Shown here: one piece after another, positions 9,105 through 18,028 of the stretch
Numbering within the stretch: the first letter of the stretch is position 1
Layout of the letters: each line of letters opens with the position of its first letter
Made by a program: the position numbers and the translations under genes
Assembly (NCBI GenBank): GCA_017934745.1
Contig: JAGBIY010000055.1
Coordinates: 62,001-126,000, forward strand
Length of the DNA: 64,000 bases
DNA from: Treponema sp.
GTDB lineage: Bacteria > Spirochaetota > Spirochaetia > Treponematales > Treponemataceae
Direction: 5' to 3'
The notes under the pieces: generated by a model
What the model was told of the DNA's origin: nothing
The model's input: only the letters and a program-made list of their open reading frames with translations
Databases searched by the model: none

Positions 9105-10886
9105 CTTGTCCCTGCGGTTACCCCAGAAATACTCGCCCGTCTTCTCTCCGTCAATCGAAGTGAAAGTAACAGTCTGGCGGGTCTTGCCCTTCTTTTTCGC
9201 CCAGTCGACAGCCTTGAGGGCGTATCCCTTGAACGTTCCGACCCCGTCAAGGGAAACAGAGATGCTGTATCCGTCGGAAGCGAGAGACCAAGTTCCAGTG
9301 TACGCTCCAGAGACTTTTCCGTCGGCGGAGAGAGAGACCAGCTTGGACTCGGTCGGGATTCCGTCGGCGGCGACAACGGTCACAGGATCGCCCTGACCGA
9401 ACGGCTTGTAGTCCTTGGCATCGGAACCGCGGACGGTGAGAATCGTGTCGTAGTTGCCTGCGATGTCGGCGACAGCCAAAGGTGCGAGTTTTTCGGTGAA
9501 CTTCTTGTCCTCGTAGTACTCGTTCTGGTTCAGCACAGGCCAGCCGTCAGCCGTGAAGAAGAGCTGGTGCACCTGGAGGAAGAAGAAGTAGCCCGGAAGG
9601 AAGTTCGTGCGAGCGTGGCAGGCGAAAAGTATCTTTCCGTCGTTCGAGCGGAGAATGCTCTGCCCTCCCTGGCAGCGGAAGCTGAACTCTTTCTCAAGCG
9701 CGTGACCACCGATTATCTTGCTTCCGATTTCGTGGTAGACGCTTGCCGACATCGCGTCAAGATACATGCTGCGGCCGCCCGCGTCGAGATAAGGCCCCTC
9801 CACGCTCTTTGAGCGGCCTACACCCACGCGGTAGTCCCAGTCTAGGCTTCCCATGGAGACGAAGCAGTAGTAGTAGCCGTTCTGGCTGTTGTAGATGACC
9901 TGCGCGCCCTCGTATGCCGCACCGTAGCCACCTGCGATGGCCTTTCCGAACGCGCCCTGCACAGTGTCGGCAGGTGCGTCGATTTCGCTTCCGTCGGCCG
10001 GGTTCACGGGCTTCAACGAAACGCTGTCCACATACATCAGTGCGATTCCGCCTTTCCAAGAGCCGTAGGTGAGTCCGTAGCACTTCCTTCCTTTTATCGT
10101 GTACTCCACGTTCTTTCCTGTGGCGACGTCCGTCACGAACTCAGGGTCGATTCCGCCGAAGCCGTAGGCCCAGCCGCCGGCCGTGTCGGCTTCCTCGCCA
10201 GTGTGGGTGTCGTAGTTCGCGAGGTTGTGGCAGTACTGCTCGGAGATGCTCTTGTCGTCGCTCTCCCAAGTCCTGTCGTACCAGGTGTAGCGGACGATGT
10301 TAGACTGCTTGTAGGAGACACCGAGTTTTGAGAGAACCTCTGCGACCTTCGGGTCTTTTGCGGCGGCCTGAGCTGCCGGCCAGAAAGGGCCTGTGGGGCT
10401 TGACGAAATCGTGAGGGCGATTGCGGCGTCGGGATTTCCCGGAGCGCGGCTGTCCGTTATGATTCCGTGGATGAGATAGTAGAGTCCGTTCTGCTTCATG
10501 ACAGTGGGCGCCCAAGTTGAAGCCTGCGCCGCAGTGAAATTGACCCAGCGAAGCCAGTCCTTGTCCCATTTTCGCTGAATCGCAGACTTCGAGAGGCTCT
10601 CCCAATGGACCAAATCCTTCGACGTGCGGATTTGCAATCCCTTCTGTCCTGCACCTCCAATCGCGGCGTCAGTCGAGTAGACATAGTAGGTTCCATCGTC
10701 GTCCTGGAAAATCTTGGGGTCGTGGCAGTTCAGCGGCCCCCACACATTCTGCGCGCCGTTGAAGGAGGCGGCGTTCGCGTATTTAGTGAGGACGGCCTTG
10801 TCCACATCGCTCTTGGCGGCCGAGGCGGCGGAAAGGACGGAGCACGCAAAAACCGCTGTCAGCCCGGCTCGAATGGCTTTGTTCAT
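9102..10886 (-). CDS. Exported GH43 endo-arabinanase with C-terminal GH43_C-like domain
   Basis: The start is at 10886, where CCTCCT on the plus strand (ribosome binding site AGGAGG) lies 5 bases away; a longer in-frame start at 10952 lacks one. The 594-residue product begins MNKAIRAGLTAVFACSVLS with cleavage near AASA/AK. The GH43 domain has Asp in CHDPKIFQ, Asp in GGIDPEFV and Glu in AYEGAQVIY. The last ~110 residues (IAGNYDTILTV to TGEYFWGN) form a beta-barrel extension seen in extracellular endo-1,5-alpha-L-arabinanases. It probably cuts arabinan outside the cytoplasm. The promoter has an extended -10 and a perfect operator palindrome. Confidence 0.92.
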   Translation of the reverse strand: MNKAIRAGLTAVFACSVLSAASAAKSDVDKAVLTKYANAASFNGAQNVWGPLNCHDPKIFQDDDGTYYVYSTDAAIGGAGQKGLQIRTSKDLVHWESLSKSAIQRKWDKDWLRWVNFTAAQASTWAPTVMKQNGLYYLIHGIITDSRAPGNPDAAIALTISSSPTGPFWPAAQAAAKDPKVAEVLSKLGVSYKQSNIVRYTWYDRTWESDDKSISEQYCHNLANYDTHTGEEADTAGGWAYGFGGIDPEFVTDVATGKNVEYTIKGRKCYGLTYGSWKGGIALMYVDSVSLKPVNPADGSEIDAPADTVQGAFGKAIAGGYGAAYEGAQVIYNSQNGYYYCFVSMGSLDWDYRVGVGRSKSVEGPYLDAGGRSMYLDAMSASVYHEIGSKIIGGHALEKEFSFRCQGGQSILRSNDGKILFACHARTNFLPGYFFFLQVHQLFFTADGWPVLNQNEYYEDKKFTEKLAPLAVADIAGNYDTILTVRGSDAKDYKPFGQGDPVTVVAADGIPTESKLVSLSADGKVSGAYTGTWSLASDGYSISVSLDGVGTFKGYALKAVDWAKKKGKTRQTVTFTSIDGEKTGEYFWGNRRDK

Positions 10887-10934
10887 ATTTCCTCCTAGAA
10901 AAATGGATATGTTTTGATTTTTGTTGATATACAA

Positions 10935-11021
10935 AGTATACCACACCTTCAAGACAACGAAAGAAAAATTTTGATAAATATCAAAAATTCTAAGAATAAA
11001 TGCAAAAAGCTGTGCTACACT
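10935..11021. promoter_or_regulatory. Divergent promoters sharing one operator palindrome
   Basis: TTTTGATA-AA-TATCAAAA (10969-10986) is a perfect 8+8 palindrome. On the minus strand an extended -10 TGGTATACT (TATACT at 10935-10940) serves the GH43 gene. On the plus strand an extended -10 TGCTACACT (11013-11021) serves the lipoprotein gene. A further TTGATA half-site is at 10924-10929. Confidence 0.7.
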
Positions 11022-11069
11022 TCTATCATCTATAAAAATAATGTTGGCCTCAGAAGGAGATTACATAAA

Positions 11070-12011
11070 ATGAAAAGATTCATATTTGCCATCGTCCCGG
11101 CGATTACACTGTTCTACGGATGCGCATCGACAAAAGTCGACTTGGCGGAGCGTTCCCCCGTCGCGATAATGACAATCTACTCGAACCCAAGCGTTCCTTG
11201 GTACGACGAAAGGACAGGTGGAGAGAGCGTGGAGGACGGAATCCTGAGCGGAGCCGTGAACAGGCTCGTGAACAAGGCGAACCCCGAATACGAAGAGAGG
11301 CAGGAAAGGATAAACCAAGCGAGCGAGTACTTTTCACTCAGGCTCAGGAACGCAGGGCTTGAGGTAATCGACCCGACGACAGCGAAAGACAACCCGGCAT
11401 ACAAGAACGCGGGGAAGACATTCGTGGACTATGTGGCGAACACGCTCCCGGCCGAGGGCTACGAGGCGATAACAGGAACGAACAGGAAGAAGAACAAGCT
11501 CGTCTGCAAGGAGACCGGCGCGAAGAGCGTCCTCTATGTGAAGTTCCACTTCCAGAAGGTGTACGCGAAAGAGGGGGTGCACGAGAAGGGAGTCGCGGCA
11601 AGGCTCGTCATGAGCGTCTTCGGAACGGACGAGAACGGAAAGAAAATCATCAACAAGGAATACAAGGCGGTCTCGGAAGAATACGCGGAACTCGTGAACT
11701 ACTCGAACTGGGACCGCGACCAGGTGCTCTCGTTCTTTCCCGAACTTGAGTCCATTGTCATAGGCCAGTTCCTTTCGGATTTCGTCTTCGGCGGAGAGGC
11801 CCAGGCACAGGACGATTTCGCCGCGACACCGATAAAAATCAAGCCGAAGGAAAAGACGGAGGCGAAGACCGAGGAAAAGCAAGCCGGCGACACAGAAAGC
11901 GCGGTGCTCGCGGAGAAGAAGGCGACGGCGAAGAAACTGCTAGAACGCGGCATGAGCAAGGAGGAAGTCTCTGAAATCACGGGGCTTCCGCTGGAAGAGA
12001 TTGAAGAGTAA
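11070..12011 (+). CDS. Lipoprotein of unknown function
   Basis: The start at 11070 has AAGGAG upstream; an in-frame extension to 10914 has no coding look. The 313-residue product begins MKRFIFAIVPAITLFYGC, a lipobox with lipidated Cys18. The body is soluble alpha/beta with no domain I recognise; readable stretches are VAIMTIYSNPSVPWYDERTGG and GAKSVLYVKFHFQKVYAKEG. The C-terminus has a charged linker and then KKLLERGMSKEEVSEITGLP, a short helical motif better known at the ends of Rpn/PD-(D/E)XK proteins. It is divergent from a GH43 gene and shares its operator, so it may be co-regulated with arabinan use. I assign no function. Confidence 0.85.
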   Translation: MKRFIFAIVPAITLFYGCASTKVDLAERSPVAIMTIYSNPSVPWYDERTGGESVEDGILSGAVNRLVNKANPEYEERQERINQASEYFSLRLRNAGLEVIDPTTAKDNPAYKNAGKTFVDYVANTLPAEGYEAITGTNRKKNKLVCKETGAKSVLYVKFHFQKVYAKEGVHEKGVAARLVMSVFGTDENGKKIINKEYKAVSEEYAELVNYSNWDRDQVLSFFPELESIVIGQFLSDFVFGGEAQAQDDFAATPIKIKPKEKTEAKTEEKQAGDTESAVLAEKKATAKKLLERGMSKEEVSEITGLPLEEIEE

Positions 12012-12055
12012 AGATTGAGACAATAGATTTGCTTGACGATTTGTGAGCAAAAAAG

Positions 12056-12114
12056 CACGCGGCCGTCCGAATGAAACGCCATGCGCATTTCGATGGACGG
12101 CCGCGTGTTTTTTA
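12056..12114. terminator. Bidirectional terminator
   Basis: 13-bp arms CACGCGGCCGTCC (12056-12068) and GGACGGCCGCGTG (12095-12107), followed by TTTTTT and preceded by an A-tract. It separates the convergent lipoprotein and GH43 lipoprotein genes. Confidence 0.88.
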
Positions 12115-12139
12115 TTTTTCCATAAAAACTACTCAGAGG

Positions 12140-14203
12140 CTAGTCGGAACTTGGTTCCTTCTTTCCCCAGTAGGTGGTGGCATAATTAGTAGATGAAGCT
12201 CCCGTATACACGATTGTGGGCACTCTGGGCACTTTCTCCCAGTCAACTTCGCGAGCGAGCGAGACTGTCACATCACCAAGCTTCAAAGTCTGGTCAGACT
12301 CGTTGAAAGTCCAAGTGCCGGTCAGCGCTCCGCTCATGGTGTAGTCTTCCGCAAGGACAAGCTCGGAAGCTTCGTCCATGTTGCCTTTGTCATAAACCAG
12401 ATTTATGTGCTGCCAAGTGCCAGGAATTTCGCTTGCAGATATTTTTCCGTCCGTAGCGTTCGCGTCGGGGGTGTAAGACGACGGAATCGCTCCGTAGCGT
12501 TCCGGCAGAACCATAGGCCATGTGTCGTGCTTGGAACTTCCTGTAGGACTCCACAGGATTCTTCTGACACCGCCCATCATTATGGCGTTCGAGTAGGCAT
12601 TGTCCGCGACATTCGCCGGCAACCTCTGCTGGCTCATGTAGAACCAGTTTCCGTCATCGTCCTGGAAAACCGCGCAGTGGCTTATTCCGACCCAGCCGTA
12701 GCAGCTTCCGTAGCCGCCGCTCGCAGGCTCCTCGTCGCTGAACTTGTACGGATGGGTGAGAATCGGATAGATGCTGGTGCTGCCGTTTCTCTTGCCGTCA
12801 ACATCGTTTGTCATTTCCGAACCTTGGAATGCGTAGTACGGACCTTTCACGCTGTCGGCGCAGACCACGCGGGTCTGGTAGGGAACGTCGAGCTCATCGT
12901 TGGCGAAGAAAAGCCAGTACTTTCCGTCGTATTTGACAAGCTCCGGTCCCTCGCTAGGCTGCCACCTGCTTGTTCCGCGGGCGAAAATCCTTGTTCCGTA
13001 GCCGTTCTTCACAAGCCCCTCGGCACTGTCAGCCCACGGGTCTCCCATCGCAAAGTCGCCCGTGACGGTTCCTGTAAGGTAGTCGTCACCGTCGACCGCG
13101 GCGATTTTTCCAGTAGACGGATTGATTCTCACGAGGGCGAAACCGGAGTGCCAACTTCCGTAGACGAGCCAGTGGGTGCCGTCGTCGTCAATGAAGTAGG
13201 ACGGGTCGATTGCGTTGAAGTAGAAGTAGGCGCTCCAGTCGCTTGTGGATGTCCTGGAGTAGTCGAGAGCCTTGTCGGAAGACGAGCAAGTGACGAAGCC
13301 CAAATCCTTCCAGGCGGAAGGTCCACCGGCGGGGTTCGTGCTTTCCGCGACACCGATGAATGCTCTCTCGCCCCAGGTGTTGTCGAAATTCGCTGAATCC
13401 GAAGTCGGCTTTCCGTTTCCGATGTAGTTGTCGACCACGATTGAATAGTACATTCGGACTTTCTTCACTCCGTCAACTTCGACAACGCGCGCGCATGGTG
13501 CCCAGTAGCCGAATGAGATGTCGCTCTCGGCTATTCCGTCAAGCCCCATTTTCGCCCTGATTTCGTTCAGCTTCGTGGCAACCCAAGAAGGAGCATCGTT
13601 CATTATGCCGTTCACGTACTCCCAATGAACCAAATCGACGCTGCGCTTGCCGAAGAAATGCTTTCCCTTTGTCGCGTCGTCATGCGCGTTTCCGTAAGAA
13701 GCATCGGTTCCGAACATGTAGTAGTATCCGTCAGTCCATTTGAAGACAGTTGGGTCGTGCGTGTTCGCCAGATTCCACTGGTAGCGGTTTTTCCATGCCG
13801 CAATCGAAGCGTAGTTGTCCACGAAAGTCGGCGCGACATATTCGGAAGCCGCAAGGACTTTTATGGAATAGTCTCCGCTGCACCCTTTGTAGGAGACGGT
13901 TATCGTATGGTCGCCCTTGTCGCTTTCGGAAAAGCTAGAGGAACCGGCCGTTATGGAATTTCCGTCAATTTTGAAAGAACAATTTTTGAGAGGAACTTTT
14001 TTGGACGTGTTGTCAACATAATTGGACTGCACGAGCAAGGCTGACGCTGTGAACGTGTCCCCTGGATAAAACACAGTTTTCGCAGACGAGTCGTCCAAAG
14101 TAATCGACTCAATCTCCGCCTCGCCTGAACCGCTGTTCATTCCACAGGAACAAACAAGTCCGGCGACAAGCAGGGCTGCAATGCCTGAATATATTTTTCT
14201 CAT
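12140..14203 (-). CDS. GH43 lipoprotein with N-terminal Ig-like domain
   Basis: A 687-residue protein. The N-terminus MRKIYSGIAALLVAGLVCSC carries a lipobox, so it is probably membrane- or surface-anchored. Residues ~30-118 look like a bacterial Ig-like domain (DKGDHTITVSYKG). The GH43 propeller follows with Asp in THDPTVFKW, Asp in NAIDPSYFID and Glu in SEGPELVKYDG. The C-terminal ~110 residues (ISASEIPGTWQHINLVY to YWGKKEP) resemble the extension of the GH43 at 9102-10886. It is the last gene of the seven-gene operon, 16 bases after the preceding GH43. Probable role: surface endo-arabinanase that feeds the barrels of the same operon. Confidence 0.92.
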   Translation of the reverse strand: MRKIYSGIAALLVAGLVCSCGMNSGSGEAEIESITLDDSSAKTVFYPGDTFTASALLVQSNYVDNTSKKVPLKNCSFKIDGNSITAGSSSFSESDKGDHTITVSYKGCSGDYSIKVLAASEYVAPTFVDNYASIAAWKNRYQWNLANTHDPTVFKWTDGYYYMFGTDASYGNAHDDATKGKHFFGKRSVDLVHWEYVNGIMNDAPSWVATKLNEIRAKMGLDGIAESDISFGYWAPCARVVEVDGVKKVRMYYSIVVDNYIGNGKPTSDSANFDNTWGERAFIGVAESTNPAGGPSAWKDLGFVTCSSSDKALDYSRTSTSDWSAYFYFNAIDPSYFIDDDGTHWLVYGSWHSGFALVRINPSTGKIAAVDGDDYLTGTVTGDFAMGDPWADSAEGLVKNGYGTRIFARGTSRWQPSEGPELVKYDGKYWLFFANDELDVPYQTRVVCADSVKGPYYAFQGSEMTNDVDGKRNGSTSIYPILTHPYKFSDEEPASGGYGSCYGWVGISHCAVFQDDDGNWFYMSQQRLPANVADNAYSNAIMMGGVRRILWSPTGSSKHDTWPMVLPERYGAIPSSYTPDANATDGKISASEIPGTWQHINLVYDKGNMDEASELVLAEDYTMSGALTGTWTFNESDQTLKLGDVTVSLAREVDWEKVPRVPTIVYTGASSTNYATTYWGKKEPSSD

Positions 14204-14219
14204 ACAAACTCCTTAAAAA

Positions 14220-15164
14220 CTACATGAACACGGGGTTTCCGTCCGAGTCGTACTTGATTCTCTTCACCCATGCGTGGCGGTTGGGGTCGTACAGGGCAAA
14301 CGCCAAATCGACGTCGGCGTAAGGCCGGGCGTGATAAATCAAGTAGTCGTCCTTTCCGTCGCGGCTGGTCGTGAAGCTGTTGTGCCCGGGTCCGAAAATG
14401 CCTTTCGATTCGTCGGTCACGAGGACGGGCTTTTCGCTCTTCCTCCAGCTCTTAGCGTCCAGAAGGTCGCTTCCGTCGTCCGCCGTAAGAAGCCCCATGC
14501 AGTACGTCGCATCGGTCGCGCTCGCGCTGTAGGTGAGGAAGATTTTTCCGTTCCTCTGCAGCACTGCCGGCCCCTCGTTCACACGGAAGCCCCTGCACTC
14601 CCAGTCGAATTCGGGAACGGAGAGCAGCGTCTGTGGAAGGGCGAGTTTCGTGGGGCTTTCCATCTTCGCGATGAAAAGGGCCGAATTCTCCTCGCGCTCC
14701 TTCCTCTTCTGCGCCCAGACCGCATACCAGTTCCCCCGATTCTGGAAAACCGTGCAGTCGAGCATGAAGCTGTCCCACTCGGATTCGAGCATTCCCTTCT
14801 CCTCCCACTCTCCGCAGAAAGGGTCGGAAGAGGAATTCTCAAGAACCCAGGTGCGAATCCACCAAGGGTCCTCCGCCCTTCCAGCGGCGAAGTAGATGTA
14901 CCACTTGCCGTTGATGAAGTGAATCTCGGGCGCCCAGATGTGCCAGCTCATGGGACCAGACGAATGTTTCCGCCAGATGACCATGGGGGCGGCATCCGCA
15001 AGCCCCTTCACGCTCCATGCGCGGCGAAGCTCGATCCTGTCGTACTCAGGCGTGCTGGCCGTGAAATAGTAGTAGCCGTCAGTGTGAAAATAGACATAAG
15101 GGTCTGCCCGCTGTTCGACGAGCGGCCTCTTTTCGTCATTCTCTGTTATGTCGGTGATGTTCAT
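14220..15164 (-). CDS. Cytoplasmic GH43 exo-alpha-L-arabinofuranosidase-like enzyme
   Basis: A 314-residue single-domain GH43 with no signal peptide. Catalytic positions are Asp in RADPYVYF, Asp in FMLDCTVFQ and Glu in VNEGPAVLQ; the GPGHNSF motif is near the end. The sequence style (ADPYVYFHTDGYYYFTASTP, WAPEIHF) matches exo-acting arabinofuranosidases of GH43, which release arabinose from chain ends. It is the sixth gene of the operon, 21 bases after the LamG lipoprotein and 16 before the GH43 lipoprotein. A cytoplasmic enzyme in an operon otherwise made of envelope proteins suggests direct uptake of oligosaccharides. Confidence 0.9.
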   Translation of the reverse strand: MNITDITENDEKRPLVEQRADPYVYFHTDGYYYFTASTPEYDRIELRRAWSVKGLADAAPMVIWRKHSSGPMSWHIWAPEIHFINGKWYIYFAAGRAEDPWWIRTWVLENSSSDPFCGEWEEKGMLESEWDSFMLDCTVFQNRGNWYAVWAQKRKEREENSALFIAKMESPTKLALPQTLLSVPEFDWECRGFRVNEGPAVLQRNGKIFLTYSASATDATYCMGLLTADDGSDLLDAKSWRKSEKPVLVTDESKGIFGPGHNSFTTSRDGKDDYLIYHARPYADVDLAFALYDPNRHAWVKRIKYDSDGNPVFM

Positions 15165-15185
15165 GCTGCCCCCGAAGAATCAAAG

Positions 15186-15938
15186 TCACTCGTCGCCGGG
15201 TGTAACGCCGTTGTAGATGGCGGCGATTTCACCTGCGGAAAGAGCGCGGTTGGCGACAAGAACATCGTCCATCACACCGTGGAAGAGCGGATCAGGCCAG
15301 TTCGAGGCTCCGACGTAGATTCCCTGCACGTTCGCTCCGATGTCCGCCGGAGTTACCCTGCACGGAATCCTCTGGGCGAGTTTTCCGTTTATGTAGAGCT
15401 TGGCAACGCTTCCGTCGATTGAAGCCGCGAGGTGAGTCCACTCGCCTACTGCCGGCAACGGAGAGAGAACAGAGACGCTTCCCTTCGCTCCAAGAACGTC
15501 CATGCGGAGCATCTTGGTCGCCCAGTCCATTCCGATCCACAAATCCTCTTTCTGGTTTCCGATGTCGAGGACGCGCGCCCAGACCTTCCACGACTCAGGA
15601 TTCAGCCACGCGCAGAAGGTGAAGCCCTCGCCGTCAAGGACGCTCGGGTCGAGCGTGATGTACTCGTCCGTTCCGTTGAAGTAGAGCCCCTGTCCGTCGT
15701 GTCCCTCGTCGAGTTCCGAACCATCGAGGGCGGCAGTGAAGACCGAGATTCCGTTGCCGGAATGGTCCGCGACCTCAAGGCTGTCGTCGATTGGCTCGCT
15801 GAAAGTGTAGTATCCGACAACGCCCGAATTCTCCGTTATGGCGAATTTTTCGCCCTCTCCGGACACGGCCGTGGAGCCGCAACCGGCAAGGCAGAGCAGA
15901 GCGGCGGAAGCCGCGGACGCAAGCAATATTTTCTTCAT
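15186..15938 (-). CDS. LamG/concanavalin-like lipoprotein, probable glycan binder
   Basis: The start at 15938 follows GGAGGA; the open frame upstream (to 16208) is antisense to the barrel gene. The 250-residue product has lipobox LLCLAGC at Cys20. Residues ~45-245 form one LamG-type jelly roll, with VVGYYTFSEPIDDSLEVADHS, FTFCAWLNPESW, WTHLAASIDGSVAKLYINGK and the closing DDVLVANRALSAGEIAAIYN. LamG domains bind carbohydrate and have no catalytic residues. Set between an outer-membrane barrel and a GH43, it is probably a surface arabinan-binding protein. Confidence 0.88.
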   Translation of the reverse strand: MKKILLASAASAALLCLAGCGSTAVSGEGEKFAITENSGVVGYYTFSEPIDDSLEVADHSGNGISVFTAALDGSELDEGHDGQGLYFNGTDEYITLDPSVLDGEGFTFCAWLNPESWKVWARVLDIGNQKEDLWIGMDWATKMLRMDVLGAKGSVSVLSPLPAVGEWTHLAASIDGSVAKLYINGKLAQRIPCRVTPADIGANVQGIYVGASNWPDPLFHGVMDDVLVANRALSAGEIAAIYNGVTPGDE

Positions 15939-15984
15939 AAAAATTCCTCCAAAGTTTTCAAAAATTCTCTTCTCCGACACCAGA

Positions 15985-17415
15985 CTACCACCAGAATGTG
16001 AGAGTGAGCGGAACGCGCCATGCGAAAGCCTCAAGAACGTCGCTCGTCTCCAAGTGCTTGTACTGGAGTTCGACTCCAAGCCTCGTGTAGCCGTTCGCGA
16101 AGTTCTTCTGGACGTAAGGATAGCCGTACACCGAGAAGTAGCGACCCGCGCTGCCCGAAGAAGGAGCCGCCTCGCCGTCGAGCCCCATGAAGTTCGCGTC
16201 GAAGGCAATCAAGTCGGAAGCGTACGCGTCGAAATAGTTGGGCTTGTTGTAGCCGTTCGCCGTTCCGTTCGCGTCCTGTCCGTACATGAACTGGGTGTTG
16301 AATCCGAAAGCGTACGACGTTCCTGGAATCGGATGCTCACCGTTTATGCCGAGCACGTTGTAGATTGCCATCTCGTTGATTGCGATGTAGTGCGGCTGAT
16401 AGTAGGCGAACCTGTCCTCGATTCCGAACGTCCATCCCTCCACGAGGCTCGTGAATTTCGCGGAAGCCTGAAAGAGATGTGCGAATGTCGTTGTTGACCA
16501 GTCTTTCGCAGCCTTGAGGTTGATTCCATTCTCCTCGACCTCTCTCCAGCGGAAGTCGTAGCTGGCGTTCATCTGCACACCGTAGATGAGGCTCGGCATG
16601 TCCACCTGCAGGAAGGCTTCTCCGAAGAGGCTCTTCGTGTAGTCGCCGCCGCTGAAGTCGTATCCGTCGCCGTTCGTCATGTAGGAGTTCGGGCGGACGC
16701 CGGCGTTGAACGTGACGTTGTACAAGAGCCACCTGTACTGGGTCATGAACTTGACGCTCTTTATGAAGTGCGACCAGTCGTTGAACTTCTCGTAGCTGTC
16801 CGTGAAGGGAGCCACAGGGAATCCGACAATCGCCTTGAAGCCGTTCAATGCGCGGGGAAGAACCTCAACTCCCGTGAATGCTGAATCGTCGCCGGTTCCA
16901 CGCATGGCGAGCGCGCTGATTTTCTGGCCGCCGAGAACGTGTCCCGCGAAGATGTAGCCCGCGCTCCAGCCGTTCGAGGCGAAGTTTCCGGTGTAGAAGC
17001 GGAGCTGGTCGTCGATGAAGTGCGTGCAGACCCACATCTGTCCGATAGGGGTGGAAGCGTCGTCGTCCGTCGTGCTGAAATACGTTCCGCTTCCGTCATA
17101 GCTCGTGCGGTCAACGTACTCAGGAACATCGGCGTACCACGGACCCAAGCCCGCGCCAATCCAGACGTTCGTGTGGAAGTCCACGTTCATGGCGGTCGCG
17201 TCCAAGTTCAAGAAGTGGATGCCGTTCTGCACAGGGCCGAACTCGGCGCCCACCTGCGTCGCGTCCCACTCGTCCGCCCCCGGCTCCTTGTTGACCACCT
17301 GGGTCGCCAAAGTGCTTGAATAATCGACATAGCCGCCGATGTGGATTTCCTGGGCGCAAAGTGCCGAACCGAGCGACAAGGCGGCAGCACCAATCAAAAC
17401 TTTCTGTAATTTCAT
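15985..17415 (-). CDS. Outer-membrane beta-barrel protein, putative arabino-oligosaccharide porin
   Basis: A 476-residue protein with signal peptide MKLQKVLIGAAALSLGSALC ending near AQEIHIGGY. The body alternates short Tyr/Trp-rich strands and acidic turns (YFSVYGYPYVQKNFANGYTRL) and ends VPLTLTFWW; a terminal aromatic is the usual barrel-assembly signal. Its start codon overlaps the stop of the upstream lipoprotein (TGATG), implying translational coupling. It shares architecture with the barrel at 18029-19411 (same style of N-terminus, a YTGNF/YTGKF motif, and an NVLGINGEHPIPGT segment matching NVLAVNGEYAVPGT), so the two are paralogues. Substrate inferred from the operon. Confidence 0.85.
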   Translation of the reverse strand: MKLQKVLIGAAALSLGSALCAQEIHIGGYVDYSSTLATQVVNKEPGADEWDATQVGAEFGPVQNGIHFLNLDATAMNVDFHTNVWIGAGLGPWYADVPEYVDRTSYDGSGTYFSTTDDDASTPIGQMWVCTHFIDDQLRFYTGNFASNGWSAGYIFAGHVLGGQKISALAMRGTGDDSAFTGVEVLPRALNGFKAIVGFPVAPFTDSYEKFNDWSHFIKSVKFMTQYRWLLYNVTFNAGVRPNSYMTNGDGYDFSGGDYTKSLFGEAFLQVDMPSLIYGVQMNASYDFRWREVEENGINLKAAKDWSTTTFAHLFQASAKFTSLVEGWTFGIEDRFAYYQPHYIAINEMAIYNVLGINGEHPIPGTSYAFGFNTQFMYGQDANGTANGYNKPNYFDAYASDLIAFDANFMGLDGEAAPSSGSAGRYFSVYGYPYVQKNFANGYTRLGVELQYKHLETSDVLEAFAWRVPLTLTFWW

Positions 17416-18011
17416 CAGTCGTCCTCCTCATCCTCTTCCGAACTTGAACCGACAGTCACCATGCTCCATGAAAGATTCTTCCCATCGCGGGTTATGGTGA
17501 AAGTGAACGGAACGTCGGTCGTCAAAGTCCTGGTTCCGCTCATTGTGTAAGTCTTGTTGTAGGTGGCGTTCAATGAATCGTCCCCCCAGAAGTTTCCGTC
17601 GCCGGGGTTGTACCACCACCAGCCTGTATCGTTGTGGACATGAATACAGAATGCAACGACAGAGCCGGACGTGCATGAAAGCTTCACGGTCACGGTCTCT
17701 CCGTCCGCGAGCGACACCGATGAAGAATCCACGCGGCCCGTCCACCAAGCGTCGGCGCCTGTGACAGTTGCGTCTTCCAGCTCAGCAGTGTCACCGTTGT
17801 ACAGACTGTAGGTGAAAGTTCCGTACATGGGAGAGAACCCCACAACGAGAGAGTCGCTCCAGTCGTCCGCGACAGCCACTCCTGTGTCGAAAGTCACGGA
17901 ATCCTTGTACAGCACCTTCGCGCTGTCGTCTAGTTCCAAGTCACAGCCCGCCAAAGCAAGCAATCCAAAGGCCGCGATGGCAGAGCAAATAAGTTTCAAT
18001 TTTTTCATCAC
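17415..18011 (-). CDS. Surface lipoprotein with CBM-like domain
   Basis: A 198-residue lipoprotein: MMKKLKLICSAIAAFGLLAL is followed by AGC with lipidated Cys23. The remainder is one beta-sandwich-like domain rich in exposed aromatics (DAWWTGRVDSSSVSL, NDTGWWWYNPGDGNFWG), the pattern of a carbohydrate-binding module, with a very acidic tail SSSEEDEEDD. The opening WWT...GETVTVKL resembles the C-terminal domain of the lipoprotein at 19441-20574. Its stop overlaps the start of the barrel at 15985-17415. It is probably a glycan-binding partner of that barrel; this is inference, as no named family was recognised. Confidence 0.82.
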   Translation of the reverse strand: MMKKLKLICSAIAAFGLLALAGCDLELDDSAKVLYKDSVTFDTGVAVADDWSDSLVVGFSPMYGTFTYSLYNGDTAELEDATVTGADAWWTGRVDSSSVSLADGETVTVKLSCTSGSVVAFCIHVHNDTGWWWYNPGDGNFWGDDSLNATYNKTYTMSGTRTLTTDVPFTFTITRDGKNLSWSMVTVGSSSEEDEEDD

Positions 18012-18028
18012 TCATGCCTCCTGTCGAC

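Noticed and set aside
14274..15422. 382-codon open frame on the plus strand over GH43 and LamG genes
   Set aside because: Crosses two convincing genes on the opposite strand and has no domain or ribosome binding site.
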